Origin: Grifola frondosa
Lineage: Eukaryota; Basidiomycota; Agaricomycetes; Polyporales; Grifolaceae
Assembly (NCBI GenBank): GCA_001683735.1
Contig: LUGG01000001.1
Location: 2,914,001-2,978,000, forward strand
Length of the DNA stretch: 64,000 bases
Direction: 5' to 3'
Positions 1 to 12,375 of the stretch are shown here, piece by piece; position 1 is the first letter of the stretch; each line of letters begins with the position of its first letter. The position numbers and the translations under genes are program-made. The notes under the pieces are model-generated. The model saw nothing but the letters and a program-made list of their open reading frames with translations, was not told where the DNA came from and did no database searches.

Positions 1-87
1 CTGAGCGACATTGACTCCGTGTTGAGCATTTGGACTGGGAGTAGCGTCCCCCAAGAGGGTCCGATCGTCGGCTGGAGTGTCAGTCAT
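1..87 (-). CDS. Start of an unknown gene, cut by the window edge
   Basis: On the minus strand an ATG at 87-85 opens a frame that runs off the window after 29 codons and begins MTDTPADD. Its composition (Thr, Asp, Pro, Ala) is that of an ordinary polar N-terminus. It would be divergent from the EF-hand gene at 663 and share the spacer 88-662. No domain is visible, so no function is proposed. A plus-strand frame over the same bases is also open to a stop at 142-144, so the choice of strand is weak. Confidence 0.3.
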   Translation of the reverse strand, partial: MTDTPADDRTLLGDATPSPNAQHGVNVAQ

Positions 88-662
88 CGACACGCTTCAA
101 AGGGACAGCTGAAGACAATGGTAGGAGGCTCGATCCACTGTTAAATCGATTTTATATCTCGAATGACTACATGCGCAAGCAAGGCAGACGGCACCGAATC
201 CGTTCTCACGTTGCATGCTTAGCTTACCTGACTCTCCTCGGGCCAATCGATAAGTTACATTTCCCGAGAATCTCGGCAATTGCACTCAAAACATATGTGT
301 AAGCAAGCGAAAAAGCATTAATGTTTCATATTTCACCATGTCACGGCTGCATAGTATTCATGAACAACACGTTGCATAGAAAAACCCATCTTGCGTTCGG
401 ACGGAGCCACTGAGTGACGAAATATCCAACCAAGGCATCCGCAAGCGGCGTATAGAAACGGGCTTCTTCCTCGGCGCCATGCATGTTGAGACAAGATGGT
501 TTATATAAATCCCAAAGACGAGCGGGGGCATCTGTCAAGTTGAAGATGATCACGATCAATATCGTGGGAGTAACCTTCCTAAATAACTCAGCAGGAGGTC
601 ATTGGCAGCGGCTTGAATGTTGGTCGTGTTCCCAAGCCTCCGCCAGCTGCCAACTCTCTGAC
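88..662. promoter_or_regulatory. Spacer upstream of the EF-hand gene
   Basis: This is about 575 bases between the possible minus-strand start at 87 and the EF-hand gene at 663. It has TATA-like stretches at about 500-508 and 691-697; the latter lies inside the first exon of the EF-hand gene. A 72-codon minus-strand frame (341-559) lies here; see findings. No conserved domain is seen. Confidence 0.4.
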
Positions 663-1979
663 ATGCAGCCTTTCCCTGGAATAGCTCTCTTTATATATCT
701 TCATCTAGTGCTTGCTCATGGTGGCCATGATGGACCTGCTTCTGGCGAGACTGTCCAAGAGTATGCACAGAAACATGTGCGTTGCCACGCTGCCTATGCG
801 AGTTCTAGCTGACGTGCTCTACAGATGGCTTCGGAGCACCATATGTATGCTATATCCCAGTCAGATGTAATGACCTGAGGTCTGACTTTCTGCTGCCCAG
901 TGATTCGTTTGATGTAGATAGCTTCTTCCAACTTCACGACCTGAACCGGTATGTCCGTGTCAATTGCCCGCATCGGCGCATCGTGTTAATATCTGGATAG
1001 TGACAAGTTCTGGGATCGTGAAGAGATTGAGGCCATATATGGGGTGCATCATGTCTATTCGCAGAAGAAGTCTAAGGTAGGATCCAGCTCAGACCTGCCG
1101 TGACACATCCTGATGTACGTTGTACAGGATGAGGTCGAGCATCAGAAGAAGGCAGATCATATTGTGAATACGGTCCTGAAGCTGTTGGACAAGGACAAGG
1201 ACGGCAAGATCTCGATGGAGGAGTTTGCGGCGGTTGGTCTTGATGGGCTACCGAATTTCGATGACTTGGGCGCTGAAGGACACCATTACGATGTCGAGAG
1301 TGGTGAGTGAATTCAACTACGTCTCACGCCAAGTCATATCAACCCTCATTCCCCCAGAATTCTTCCTGCATCACGAAGGTAGCCCTCTCCGCTATGCTCT
1401 ACTACTGTCACTGACTATCTTTCCAGAGGAGTTCCACTCCTCACCCGAGACGCAGACTGACGAATCATACACGCACCCGGAGGACATTGAGCACTTCGCC
1501 CACCATGAACAGATTGAGCATCAGGAAGCTGAGCGCGAGGCCAAATTCCAAGGCATATCCGTCGAAGAGGCCCTCGCGCAGCACGAGCCGCACGATGAGC
1601 CCGCCGCAGACAATCAACCCGAGCCGGAGGTGGACACGCCGCCTCCCGCATCCGGAGGCATCCCGAAAATCAAACGCCCCGTGCCGCCTGAGGCGCAGGA
1701 TCCTGCACAGCGCTTCGCGGATGCGAAGTCTGACGGTGAATGGGGCGCAGGCACTGGGGGATATAAGCCTCCGAAGTCACCGTCTGATAGGCTGAGGTGC
1801 GTATCATCAAAACACATGATCCTCCCTTTTGATGTTCTAACCCCTTGTCGGCATATGTTACAGGAAGAATTTGCCGTATAAGGTACCGTCGCCCATAGTA
1901 CATCCCCTTCCTAGATTTGAACACTGACATGCAGGACCGGATACAGTACAAGTTCCGCCGTACCTGGGGCGACTTCTGA
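663..1979 (+). CDS. Secreted/ER EF-hand calcium-binding protein (Ssp120/nucleobindin-like)
   Basis: Nine exons join in frame: 663-776, 825-844, 901-948, 1001-1076, 1128-1302, 1358-1378, 1427-1796, 1864-1882 and 1935-1979, giving 295 aa. Residues 1-17 form a signal peptide (hydrophobic core FPGIALFIYLHLVLA), followed by an HGGHDG motif. Two EF-hand loops follow, DLNRDKFWDREE and DKDKDGKISMEE; the second has every canonical ligand. After them comes a Glu/His/Pro-rich tail. This order (signal peptide, paired EF hands, acidic tail) fits the fungal Ssp120/nucleobindin family, calcium-binding proteins of the secretory lumen. The start was chosen because it gives the signal peptide. The exact cargo or partner role is not deducible from sequence. 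Confidence 0.85.
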
Positions 1980-2451
1980 GTTGGTGAGCGACTGGTTTGG
2001 ATTAACTGGATGTATGTTTATTGTCTGGGTTGTTATGCACCGCGCGATACCACTATCAGGCATTTACATGTTAAAGTGTAAATATCTTATATGGCTGTTA
2101 TAACAAGATGTTGTCGTCTCTCCTCTCAGATCCCTAGTTGGGATGCTAGATCGACGCGTCACACTCATCAGACAGCACCTGTCGCGCAGCAGGAAGATCG
2201 CAGTATACGGTTGCAACTTGAGGATTGCGACCACAAATTTCAACTTTCCAATTCTTCACTTAGTTAGATGATTGCTGTTAACACTTGCTGTCAGCACAGG
2301 AAATCTCTACCTTGTCAGCCTCGCGTGTCAATGTGCAAGTTCAAAATATACATGGTATGGACCTCGCAGTCGTCAACTATTATACAAGAGCGGTAATGTA
2401 GTGAGATTGTTCTCCAGCAGAACGGTATAGCAAGTCCCACCAAAGCCACGG
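1980..2451. other. Convergent 3' spacer
   Basis: These 472 bases lie between the stop of the EF-hand gene (+) and the stop of DOP1 (-). They are AT-richer than the genes and have no credible frame, so they are read as two 3' UTRs. Confidence 0.6.
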
Positions 2452-5400
2452 TCACCGTCCGTCAAACAAATCCTCTAGCAGATTCCTTTCCACCGCTTCC
2501 CAATCAATGATTCCGCCGCTATGATACACACTCTCGTACGAAGCGATGCTAGCGGTGGAGAAGAAGGGCACAAGGTCGCGAATGCTGTCGATCTGCCGTA
2601 GTGATTGCAGCATCGGGCGGCGCATGGGCTTGGCTTCTACAGCAGGCGTGGCAGTCGGGAGATGTGATCCCTCCGCAGCATTCTTGCAAGGCAGGCTACG
2701 TAAGTATCAAGGATGGCGAGAGGCTTAGGTGAGAGTTATCTTACCTCTCCGACAGGAAGATGGCCTGTGACCTCTGCTAAACGGTCAAGCATGGCTTCTG
2801 GAAACCAATTGTCTGGTCGATATACAGCATCAACGGTGTCGGTAATGAAGATCCATTGATGGCTGCAGGGGTTATGAGCGCGGGTGGGACAAGGCAACAT
2901 GGCCCCACTTACATCTGGAACTCCTCCGTCTGGAGGACTAACAACAGATCTAATAGCTTGCAAGCTGAGAGGATCAATGCGAGCTCCTCTGATCCATCGG
3001 ATGGCAAACTGATTAGAACTTGGTCAAACAAGCGATACTGTTTGAACCATAATGAAGGTATGATCGACACGAACGGATAAGAGAGTGCTCACGAGTTCTG
3101 CTAATATCACTGGCCAGAAGCTGGACAAATTATGGGGCGACAGTCGACACAACAATACTCGTACACAGAGGTACACTTCACTCTGCATAGTTGGAGCAGT
3201 GACGTTTCGCAGGGTATCCACGAGCTTTTCCTGGATAGTCGGCAACTGCGTCAGGAAGTGGTTCTTCTCTCCGGATAACACCACATATGACAGTCGTCGT
3301 AGATTCAGAGACCGTGATAGAAGCTCATACTCTCGGTTAGTGAAGATGTTTGCAGATGGCACAGTAGTAACCTTGCCTGAGAGAATCTCAGTAGTAATTC
3401 TAAATAAGGCAAGATATGACTTACTCAGGAGTTCGGGAAGCGCAGTCTTGTCAGTATCGACGAGCGACTTAATCATAGGCTTCCACCTTCCACCAGCATC
3501 CGGAGTGGAGTTGAAGCACCGGTTATCATTGAGGACGTCAAGGATGGGCCCTCGCCAAGCCTTTACGGCAGCCCCGATCCTGGTCATCTCTCGGACAATC
3601 GCGAGGATGTTGTCCTCGATGTCCAAGGGTCTATTCTCGAAACGTATGAGCGCCCACTTCTATGATACAAATAGGGACGCACCTTGCTTTCCCTTTCAAT
3701 GAAGGAACGATGATGTTGTAGACGATCTGATTGCATGCTGCAAGAATCTTGTCCGGTTCCATAAGGAACTTTCGCAAATTTGGTAGAACATCAGAAGAAA
3801 TGTATAAGTTAATCTGTTCTGGTGGTCAGTTTCGATTCTATGCAAGTGATTTTTCAACAAACCTGTTCGATCAGATCGGTACTATATGCAAGTTTTATCG
3901 AATCGGGCAAAGAAGTCGAACTGGCATTCATCTTCTCGTCCACCCTCGGGTCAGAGACGACTAAGCTTGCACTTAGTACACAGAAGTGTGAGATAATATA
4001 CCTACTCACCTCGCAAGGTGGGCGAATCCCTTCCATTTGCAGCCAGTGTCTCTCGGTGTGACCGGCGAATCCATGACCCTTGGTCAGGTGAACGCCCAAC
4101 AAGAACACAAGTGTCCAGGAGTTTCCCGTAGGTCTCCTAAGATTTAGGTTTAAATTCCTTCAGTAAAACAACGGTCATCGCATCGGAAGCGAAAGTACCT
4201 GAAGCTCCCTCCGTATGCGTCTGTCTTCCATGGCCGTTGTTTGAGAAACCTTGTCCGCCAATACTGTAAAGCATCTTAGCACACGGTGCCATTAGCATTG
4301 ATCGGACACATCTGAGCAGGCTAAACCATACCTGAGAGAAGGAAATGCTTGTGGCTTAAATTCTTTGAAGGACGCGGCTAAGTCCTTTGCCAGCTGAAGG
4401 AAGCGACTCCAGACTTGTAGCGCGAGAGGACCTTCCAGTTGCCTCATGTACTGCTCGAGAAAGTCGAATAAAGCCATATCCGTGCTGTAAGGATTGTCTG
4501 AGAATGATTTGCATACTCCACAGAAAAAAATTCACAGATTGGATATTGCTGCCTGCCTCTTCGTGCGCTCCAAGAGTCCGGGGGTACGGCATGCGATGCT
4601 CTCACACAACATATGTACAGCATTCTGTGCACTTGAGGTCAAGATATCGACTAGGTCAAAAGCAGCAGTGCCGCTAGAGCCGTCCTGGTCCCAGACATGG
4701 TGAGCTACTGGAAGGTAAGTAGACGTGGACTTGACACACCAGCAATTCGTTATGCCAACAGTCAACTATGGACTCCAATACTTCTGTTGAATGAACACGG
4801 AATATATGTTCAAGTACTCTCCTGCACTTAGTTCGGGTCCGCGTGTAGATCAGAGCTAGTGATTCCTCTCGAGATTTCCAGTGTCGGTCATCAGGGACAA
4901 CCATAACCTCCCACATAGAATATAGCACACGAACAGCATCATACAAACTACGGCGGTCCGACGATTTACCCTACAAAGTGGTTTTGAGCATGAATAGTCG
5001 CGATTGGCGTGAAACCGAGAGCTTACCAAACTTTGGTCATCCGTCGCGCCAGCGGCAGCATCGGAGCTGAAGACATTTGAGACATAACCAAGAAGACCAC
5101 CAGATTCTTGGCCAGATCGGTCGGTCGGATTAGTCTCCTCCTCTACGGGTGCGTCCTGGACACGAGAAAGACTGAGAAGCGCAAGCCGTTCAAGGGCATT
5201 GAGAAGCATCATGAAGTCTGCGTCAGTGGTGAAGGAGACAATGTCACCCTCCTGTTGATCCTTTCAGACGCTTGGACGACTTCTATTAAGGCTGAGCGTA
5301 ACTGTCGACACACACTGTCGCTAAGAGGTACAACGACATTTTGTAGAGTCTCCTGGAATTGCGGTACCGTCATCAGAATGAAATCGAGCCAATGTTGTAG

Positions 5401-8400
5401 AACAGGTCGATTAGTAGGTGTCGAAAGTCCGTCGACAAGGGTCTGTATCAGAAGTGGGTGAATACTATGCGATCCAGCCCTAATACTGGTGGGAGCGTCC
5501 AGAGCGCTGGAAATTTCGGAACCTCGATCGATGTGAGCTAGTGAACCTCCCAGATTAGGCGCCCCCGGGCTTGAGGCGGATATGATAGAATGAAGTAGGT
5601 GAAGTAATTTGTTCTGCAGATCGAGTCGGCCGATATGAACGCAGAAATAAAGCTTTTGAACGACGGCCGTTTCAACAGTTTGCAGCATCGCAAAATCCAT
5701 TTCACCACGAGCAACCACGGCCTGTAGAAGGTCAACGGAAACCGACTGTGATAGGGCATTGAATGAGTGCATAGACGGAATTAAAGCAGACTTGGGCTCC
5801 GATTGCAATAACCTGTGAATGATAATCGTCTCGTCAGCTCTCGTTGTACAACCACGGAAGCACTAACCGAAGTAGCAAATGAAGGATGACGTCCATGTAG
5901 CTAGCATCGGGAAAGGCGACGCTAACTAAAATTGATCAGAAGGTGACACCATCCAATGGGACGCGCTGTACACATACCGGATTCCAATCGTTGAAGAAGA
6001 CCATCACAGAGGGATCTGTTGATTGGTGTAGTACGGGCGGCTCTACTGAATCCTTGCCCGCCAAATCTGATAACGGACAGCAGGGTTTCCAACAAGTGGT
6101 TCACATAGCGTTGATCAAACGGCCGATCATAAGTGAAGCCTTGTAACTGCTTGCCACAGATTTCTCTGATAGATGCGGACCGGCGAATGGATGGGTTGAA
6201 AAGGTCAAAGATGATAGGATCAAGTACACTAGGGGGAAGTTATAACAATCAATGACAAATACGAACCGACTTAGACATACCGGAGATAGGATTTGAGGCT
6301 ACATCGCATCCAAGTCTCTCCAATACGACGTAGATTGGGATCCTCGCTTTTCAAAGTATCTAAGCAAGCATCATGGGAACCTTCATTCGGATGCCTGGCA
6401 GGATGCTGTCGTCTGAAGTCATATTAGAGAATGCCTTTTCATCAGATAGACATCATCATTACCGCTCAATCTCCAAAGTACTCCAAATGCTTCACATGCT
6501 TCTTGAACCTGACAGTGTCACACGCGGAGAGATTTTGCGCTATCAGATTCGACATGCGGAGTCTTGCTGATTCTCTCCAAAGCCAAATCAATGTCACAGC
6601 TCGCATATGATACACAGCCCAAGACGGCCGCAAGTACTTGAGCAGCTGATTACCTGCTACGTCAGGAGAGGCAGACAACTTGATATATCAACATCAGTAT
6701 TACGATGGTGATATTGCGGACACAGTAGACCTTTCATCAATAGAGAACTTGGGCTCTAACTTGTCACTTTGTTGCAGTTTGATAGCAGTAGTGACAACAC
6801 TGTCCACGGTTGTGAAGGCTACCGTCTGGCACACTCACAGGTCGGGATTGTAAGCTTGCATAGAGTTCAATCGAACACCCACCTCGTGATTGAGACAAGC
6901 AAGCAGTATGGACGACCACTCAGCTGGATCCCAATTCACAGCGTATGGGATATCTGGATAATGCCCCAGCCTCTCGATCAACGACGTCAGCATGTTGAGG
7001 GATACCACGAGAACGTCCCGCGTCGTGCTTGAGATATCGAGTTTTGCTGCACTCTTTAGCAGAGCACGTGCAGTCAGGATGTTGAGTCCTACGAGATCCT
7101 CAAAGGTAGTAATGAAGGGTACGGCAGGCGACGTCCTAGGAATGAGGGACATCGGCCGTCTTTCAATAGCATAGAACGTGCATGCGAAGAATAGGGTCCC
7201 TCGCTCGCCACAGCTGACTGTGCATCGCCGCGTAGCTGAGGCCGCAGTTTCAGCGCTGCATGAGGGATGAGTTGCAAAACTTCCTCTTGTAGAGAAAGCG
7301 CCTCTACTGTAGAGGGTGATGCGATCCTCGAAGGACATCCCGCACACATGACTGTGGACATTAAGTGAGTACCAAACAAATCATGTCGAGCTTGAAGACT
7401 CACGTGCAGTGTCTCCATGACCATGCCATATACAACAGGGAGATGAATGGATTCAACCTCCTCGTTGTGTGTGTGGAATGTGTTCAGGAGATATTTAACC
7501 ATAAGGCAGCCCTGAACGCAACTAATGTCAAAAGCGACCATGATATTTGTCGAATGATTTACCTCGCATCGACGTTTGTCTGAAAATATATCAGACATAA
7601 CGGCGGAAAGTAGCTGCTTCCACAATACATGAGGCTCCACAGCTTCGTACAGTGTACTCGCAGTCATCGACATCTACAATAAACCTGGAATTTGAGAAGA
7701 TATCCATCTGTGAGAATGGAATACAAACGAACTCGTCTCCAGTATCTGATCCTGAGTCCAATGACTTCTTGATCGCTTTGAACGCATCAAATATGAGAAC
7801 CTCTGTTAGAGGAGAGCCAATCTCCCATTTATCAAGCAGAGAAATGAAGATCTTGAATGGCCGAGAAGGCGCATATTCTGCTGATGGATTAAACATCTCA
7901 TCCTAAAGGTATTCTGAGCTGTTAAGCGATGACAATACATAAGAGCAACTGACCCTCAATGTTGACCTAAGCAACTCCAGAGCATTTGCTCGGAAGAAGT
8001 TTTGACTGTTCTCGTCCGGTCCAAGTAGCCACGACCAGATTCTACGGTTCAGCGAGACGTCACGACGTAAAACGACGCTTGTGGCCGCCCGCATGAGGAT
8101 GGCACGATCTTCATGTTGGGCTTGGCTGACGGAGATGCTGTCGATGCGCAAAGACTGTAGAAGGATATCTAGAGCACCTCGTTTGACGTATATATCATCA
8201 TCCTCGAGTGCTGCAGAAATGGCTCGAATCATCAAACCAATGTCGCGGCCCACAATCGAGGTGACATCTATCACCCTCCTGAATGAGTCAAAATTATTGA
8301 AGTGAGAGTTACGTAGCGGGACCATACCTTCATCGGGCTTGAATGCAGGTAAGCGTCTCGATAGAAATGTTAAGGCGGGTCCTCGAGCAGATGGCGTCGT

Positions 8401-9326
8401 CAACATTACGAGCCAGATGTTCTGAAAAAAGAAAGACTGGGATATTGTTCCAGCCAGTCTGTCCAACAGACTAAGTACCTAGAAGGTGGTCAGATATTTG
8501 ACTAACTCAGAAGTAGATAAAGCACACTTTGTCGAAATATTCTCCTGTTTCCTCTTCCAGGCCAGGCAGCAAAGCCAGAATGAATGATTTCATGACAGGA
8601 CGCAGACCGGCTTGCAATGGTAGGTAATGTGTATCAAAGAGTGTAAGAACTGTGGGCTGAGAAATGGGAAGTTGGAATGCTCTCAGATTACCATGGAGGT
8701 GTGGGGGCTCACCTTTACCGATGTCGCAGCATATTCGAAGAATGGAAACAACCCTGAGGACCATAGTGCCAAATCGCGGAGCAACCCCTCTGACTAGACG
8801 ACCCCATCTATAGCATAAGCTGGAAGCACCTCTCTACTATGATTAATGGCACCTACCCCAAGCACAGCAAAGATGTGAGAGTATACGTCCAACGCTCGTT
8901 GATGGACTCCCGTCGGCAGCGCCGGATTCAAGCATTGAGAGAGGCGTTTTGCAACAATAATTTTCCGTGGTATCTCCTTGAACTGCATGTAAGATTGGAA
9001 TGTCTGTTCAAACGCAATGCTTCAGCAGACGCCGAAAGGACAGTAAGGAATACGCATACTTTGAGCAATTGCTTCAAGAACGAGATGAAGTCTGCCCATT
9101 CATGCACACTATCAAACGAGCTAAGACACTTCTCCACTTGCTGCGTATATTTCTTATACTTGGGATCAGATGCATAGGTAGAGACTACGCGCACTGTCAA
9201 CACAGACATACGCATACATAGACCGTGTCGAAATTCACCTGGATCACTTGGCCGTAAACCAGACCATGGGGGCCCTTTCTTGAGAGGCTCTGGAGTATTA
9301 ATCTGCGGAGAAGTGGTTGCAGACAT
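2452..9326 (-). CDS. DOP1: DOP1/Dopey, endosome-Golgi trafficking scaffold
   Basis: A very large gene of about 6.9 kb with many short exons, from ATG 9326 to TGA 2454-2452. The N-terminal Dopey domain is clear: a segment with SDPKYKKYTQQVEKCL and HEWADFISFLKQLLK, then FKEIPRKIIVAKRLSQCLNP and HQRALDVYSHIFAVLG, then WSSGLFPFFEYAATSVK and LTLFDTHYLPL. I checked the first junctions and they splice in frame. The middle and C-terminal exons (for example 5209-5808, 3024-3626) are leucine-rich helical repeats as in the family, and the protein ends in DWEAVERNLLEDLFDGR. In yeast, Dop1 works with Mon2 and the flippase Neo1 in endosome-to-Golgi recycling. That role is from family knowledge. I did not verify all internal splice junctions, so frameshifts like those in other genes cannot be excluded. 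Confidence 0.88.
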
Positions 9327-9523
9327 GGTCAGACAACTGGTCGAGGTGGACGCGCTGCGCGATTACAGCGCGAACGCGTGTACTGGCAATGCATTTGGGC
9401 GCCAATCGTCATCACACCCTATGCCTGATTGAGGAACTTTCCAAAATACAAAGTATTCCATTGATATTCCAAGAACTATACTAGCACACAAGTACAGCTA
9501 CAATACATTCAGAAAAACGGTAA

Positions 9524-10867
9524 TCATTGAGGAGGAGCATGGGTTGGTAAAGGAGCTATGGGGATATCCGCGGTGGGTGTTCCGCGCGCGATAGCATTCC
9601 GTTTCCTGGAGGTTTGGCCAGTCTCCGGTATGAGTGAAGCCGAACGAGACACAGTGGCAGAAGTCAAATCTGCCTTCGAACCTCTTGGTTTCACGATTTT
9701 GCCAGGTCCAACGGAGAGCGCAGATAATTTGGGTAAGGCGACTGACCCTGTAGCTGAGGCGCTCTCGACATGTTGAGAAACAGCGGATGCAAACTCAGAT
9801 TCCTTCTCGCCAACCCAAGTACGCGCGAACCATCTACCCCCAGCAATCCCGCGCACTTCTCGATTGACTTGCCGCCAGCGTCGCACCGGCTTTCCGCTTC
9901 TGTCAAGAGGAATTATGGGTGCGAACCCGGAACCAATCTTTGGAGGTGGTTGCACGGGGAAAGGTTTGGATGGGAGGGGGTAAACAGGTAGTGGTACGCC
10001 TTCAAGAACACCATCTTCCAGATGCGGCAGGGCAGGAACCGCAGGAATTGTGATGTCGGGCTCTGGGGTGTGATCGTCGTGAGGCATGGGTGAGGAGGCC
10101 GCCGTACCCGGATAGGCTGTAGAACACGGTCAAGGACATTTATTGTATAACCTGAATTTCTACTCGCCTTCGCTGATGCTTTCAGCATCGTCTCTAGGAG
10201 GGACTACGGTCGGCTTAGCAACTCTAATGATTGGACAAGTCAGAATTCGTTCACGGAGAAAATTAACAACGCACTTTGAAGGTTTCTTCCTGATAGCTCT
10301 CTGCGCGGTCGCACCTTTAGCTGGAGTAGCCTTCTTCTTTCCGGGGAGAAGAACAGACAATGAGGAACTTTGTGTGGTAGGCGAAACCTCCAAAACTTCA
10401 GTTTGAGGAAGTTTTGGCAACTTTGTGGTGAATGCCTCCGACGAGCCAGCATCAAACCGTTCCGTTGTGGCCATGAGTACAGCATGAGGATCTGGTGCAC
10501 CTCCTCGTCCAGTCTTCCTCCTCCCACCACCTCGTCCCCTCCCACGTTTAGCTGGAGAACCGCGGATGGGAGGCGCAGTAGCAGGCAGCGTAGCTGTGGT
10601 CGTCGTGGATTTGACTTCGTCATCGTCGTCGTCAATGAGCTGGTCCTCTTCCTCCTCCTCCTCGTCTTCCTCATCTTCCTCTTCCTCTTCATCACTGTCC
10701 CCCTGTGCCAATTTACGGGAGACAGAACTTGCTCGGGAACCAGCGTGTTTGCGGTCGTTGACCAGCAACTTAACTCGGAATTTTGTGCGAGTTGGTTGTG
10801 GTTCTGGAGTGGATTCTTCTCGTAGCGTAGAGATTTGGGGAGCATCCATTTCAACGTCTTCGTTCAT
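9524..10867 (-). CDS. Acidic nuclear protein, possibly INO80 subunit Ies4-like
   Basis: Three exons join exactly in frame: 10867-10275, 10223-10168 and 10116-9524, giving 413 aa. Both introns are 51 nt. Residues 1-40 hold TRTKFRVKLLVN. Then come a long Glu/Asp tract, Thr-rich sequence and a basic RGRGRGGGRRK patch. The C-terminal half has KPVRRWRQVNREV and GGRWFARTWVG, which resembles the short conserved motif of fungal Ies4 proteins (aromatic and basic, ending in a W-x-x-x-x-W pair). That similarity is from memory and loose, so the Ies4 assignment is tentative. The acidic tract and AT-hook-like patch do support a chromatin protein. The second intron uses a GC donor (see separate entry). A likely 5' UTR intron lies at 10869-10988 (donor GTAAGT, acceptor CTACAG just before the ATG). 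Confidence 0.6.
10117..10167 (-). other. GC-AG intron
   Basis: The exon ends ...GAAG and the intron begins GCGAGT and ends CTACAG. No GT donor in the vicinity joins the two long open frames. The GC donor gives a 51-nt intron, the same size as its neighbour, and a continuous frame. Confidence 0.65.
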
Positions 10868-11542
10868 GCTGTAGAAGTGGATGTTACTGCGGACTAGTGG
10901 TTCGTTGCGAGCGTCGGGAGAAGGATCGTAAGTAATCCAGGGAGAGACGCGGAACATGTCCTTGGCTTTAGCGGAGGCCTCAACTTACGGGAACCGGAGC
11001 TTAGCAGCGTGATGTGGCGTGCCAACTGACGAGTGGGGGAGAATGTCAATGTCCTCCTTATATTCTTTGACTTTTCAATTCTGAGTGCATGGATGCACAT
11101 GTAGGTAATAGAGACAGACAGGAACAGAAACCAGTTTTCCAAGAAACACTGCTTCAGCCACTATTCAAGATCCCGCAATGTGTCGCCTGAGTGATCTTCC
11201 CAGTCGACAGTCGAACCATCCTCCGAGACATATCTTATGCAACACAGCTGTGACCTCTGCAACGCTGGAGTTCTCTGTGAGAGAATCGAAATTGATTGAA
11301 AACAGGTCGAGGCAGAATATTGGGCACGTGGCATATTTACGTAAGCAACATCCTAAAGTTCCCGTTGGAGAAGTTCACGACGCAAGACACTAACTTAAAC
11401 AGCATCGGTCGCTGTCCCGCTCTGGTGAGTACTTATTTCGCGCGCTTGGCTTCGTTTGAATGACTGCCTTTTTTACCGTGGCACATTCTCCAGGTTTCCC
11501 GCGAGTTACATTACCACCAGTCGGGAATAAGCGGACATATTC
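10868..11542. promoter_or_regulatory. Divergent promoter, Ies4-like (-) and ATP synthase e (+)
   Basis: This 675-base spacer lies between divergent starts. The part at 10869-10988 looks like a 5' UTR intron of the minus-strand gene. Small open frames (for example 11178-11393 +) have no recognisable content. Confidence 0.5.
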
Positions 11543-12001
11543 ATGGCTTCTGCAACGGTTAACGTATGGTCGCTCGCACTCCGTTCACCTTGCGTAGTAC
11601 TGAGATGACATGGCTTGCTACTTAGGTCGTTCGCTACACTGCGCTCTTGACCGGTGTCTTCTACGGTATTACCCACCGTCGGTCACTACAAAAAGCACAC
11701 GACGAGGACGTGCAGCAACATGCCATCCACGAGCGAGAGCACCTGATAGCAGAGGCGAAGGAGGCATGGAAAAGGAAGACCCAGGGCGCGAAGGATGGCG
11801 GTGAGTTCATCGTTTATTACATGTCCCTTTTAATGCTATACTTGCTCGCACTTGGCCCGTCATACGGCTCTCGATTCACACTTGCATATTTCGTTTCGCA
11901 AAGTGCTGATCCCAAATTTCCATGCAGTCGTCACCGATCCCGAGGACCCTAGATTTGACCTAGAGAAGCTGATTGCGAAGTGGGAGAGCGAGTCGAAGTG
12001 A
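11543..12001 (+). CDS. TIM11: Mitochondrial F1Fo ATP synthase subunit e
   Basis: Three exons (11543-11563, 11626-11800, 11928-12001) give 89 aa. The protein has the subunit-e layout: a short N-terminus, one membrane segment around VVRYTALLTGVFYGITHRR containing the GxxxG-like region, then a charged coiled coil (HEREHLIAEAKEAWKRK) and a short acidic/basic end. It sits in the inner membrane, where the family helps dimerise ATP synthase and shape cristae. Length matches the family. Phases agree at both introns and no frameshift is seen. Confidence 0.9.
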
Positions 12002-12375
12002 AGCGGTCGATGTCTGTATTCCCTTTCATCTAGAACACCAGGGTGTGCCTCCGAACTGTTCAGACTCATTTGGGCCTGGTGCAATTCTGCTTGTCCTGCT
12101 GTATGCATTGGAAGCTGCCTCCGTGATAATTGTGAGCCCCGAGCCTGGTCTCTCGGAGACTTTCCGTTGTGACCGTGATATGCGTGACGCCGTCAATGGA
12201 ACGCGTCTGTCACGCGACGCGAACACCGCCGGTGCCGCAATTGACCATACTTGATCCTCTTCTACCACCCCGTTGTATCTGCTTTGCTGTTGATGTGCTG
12301 CTTTCATTGAAAAGAGCGAATACTACTGGGAGAACCGCATCGCTATTTGAGGCATTTTAAAGATCAATTTCTGCC
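12002..12375. other. Intergenic, ATP synthase e to HAT2
   Basis: These 374 bases lie between tandem genes. No credible coding frame or repeat is seen. They hold the 3' end of the upstream gene and the promoter of the WD40 gene. Confidence 0.5.

Noticed and set aside
10566..10874. Plus-strand poly-Ser frame
   Set aside because: It is the complement of the Glu/Asp tract of the minus-strand Ies4-like protein.
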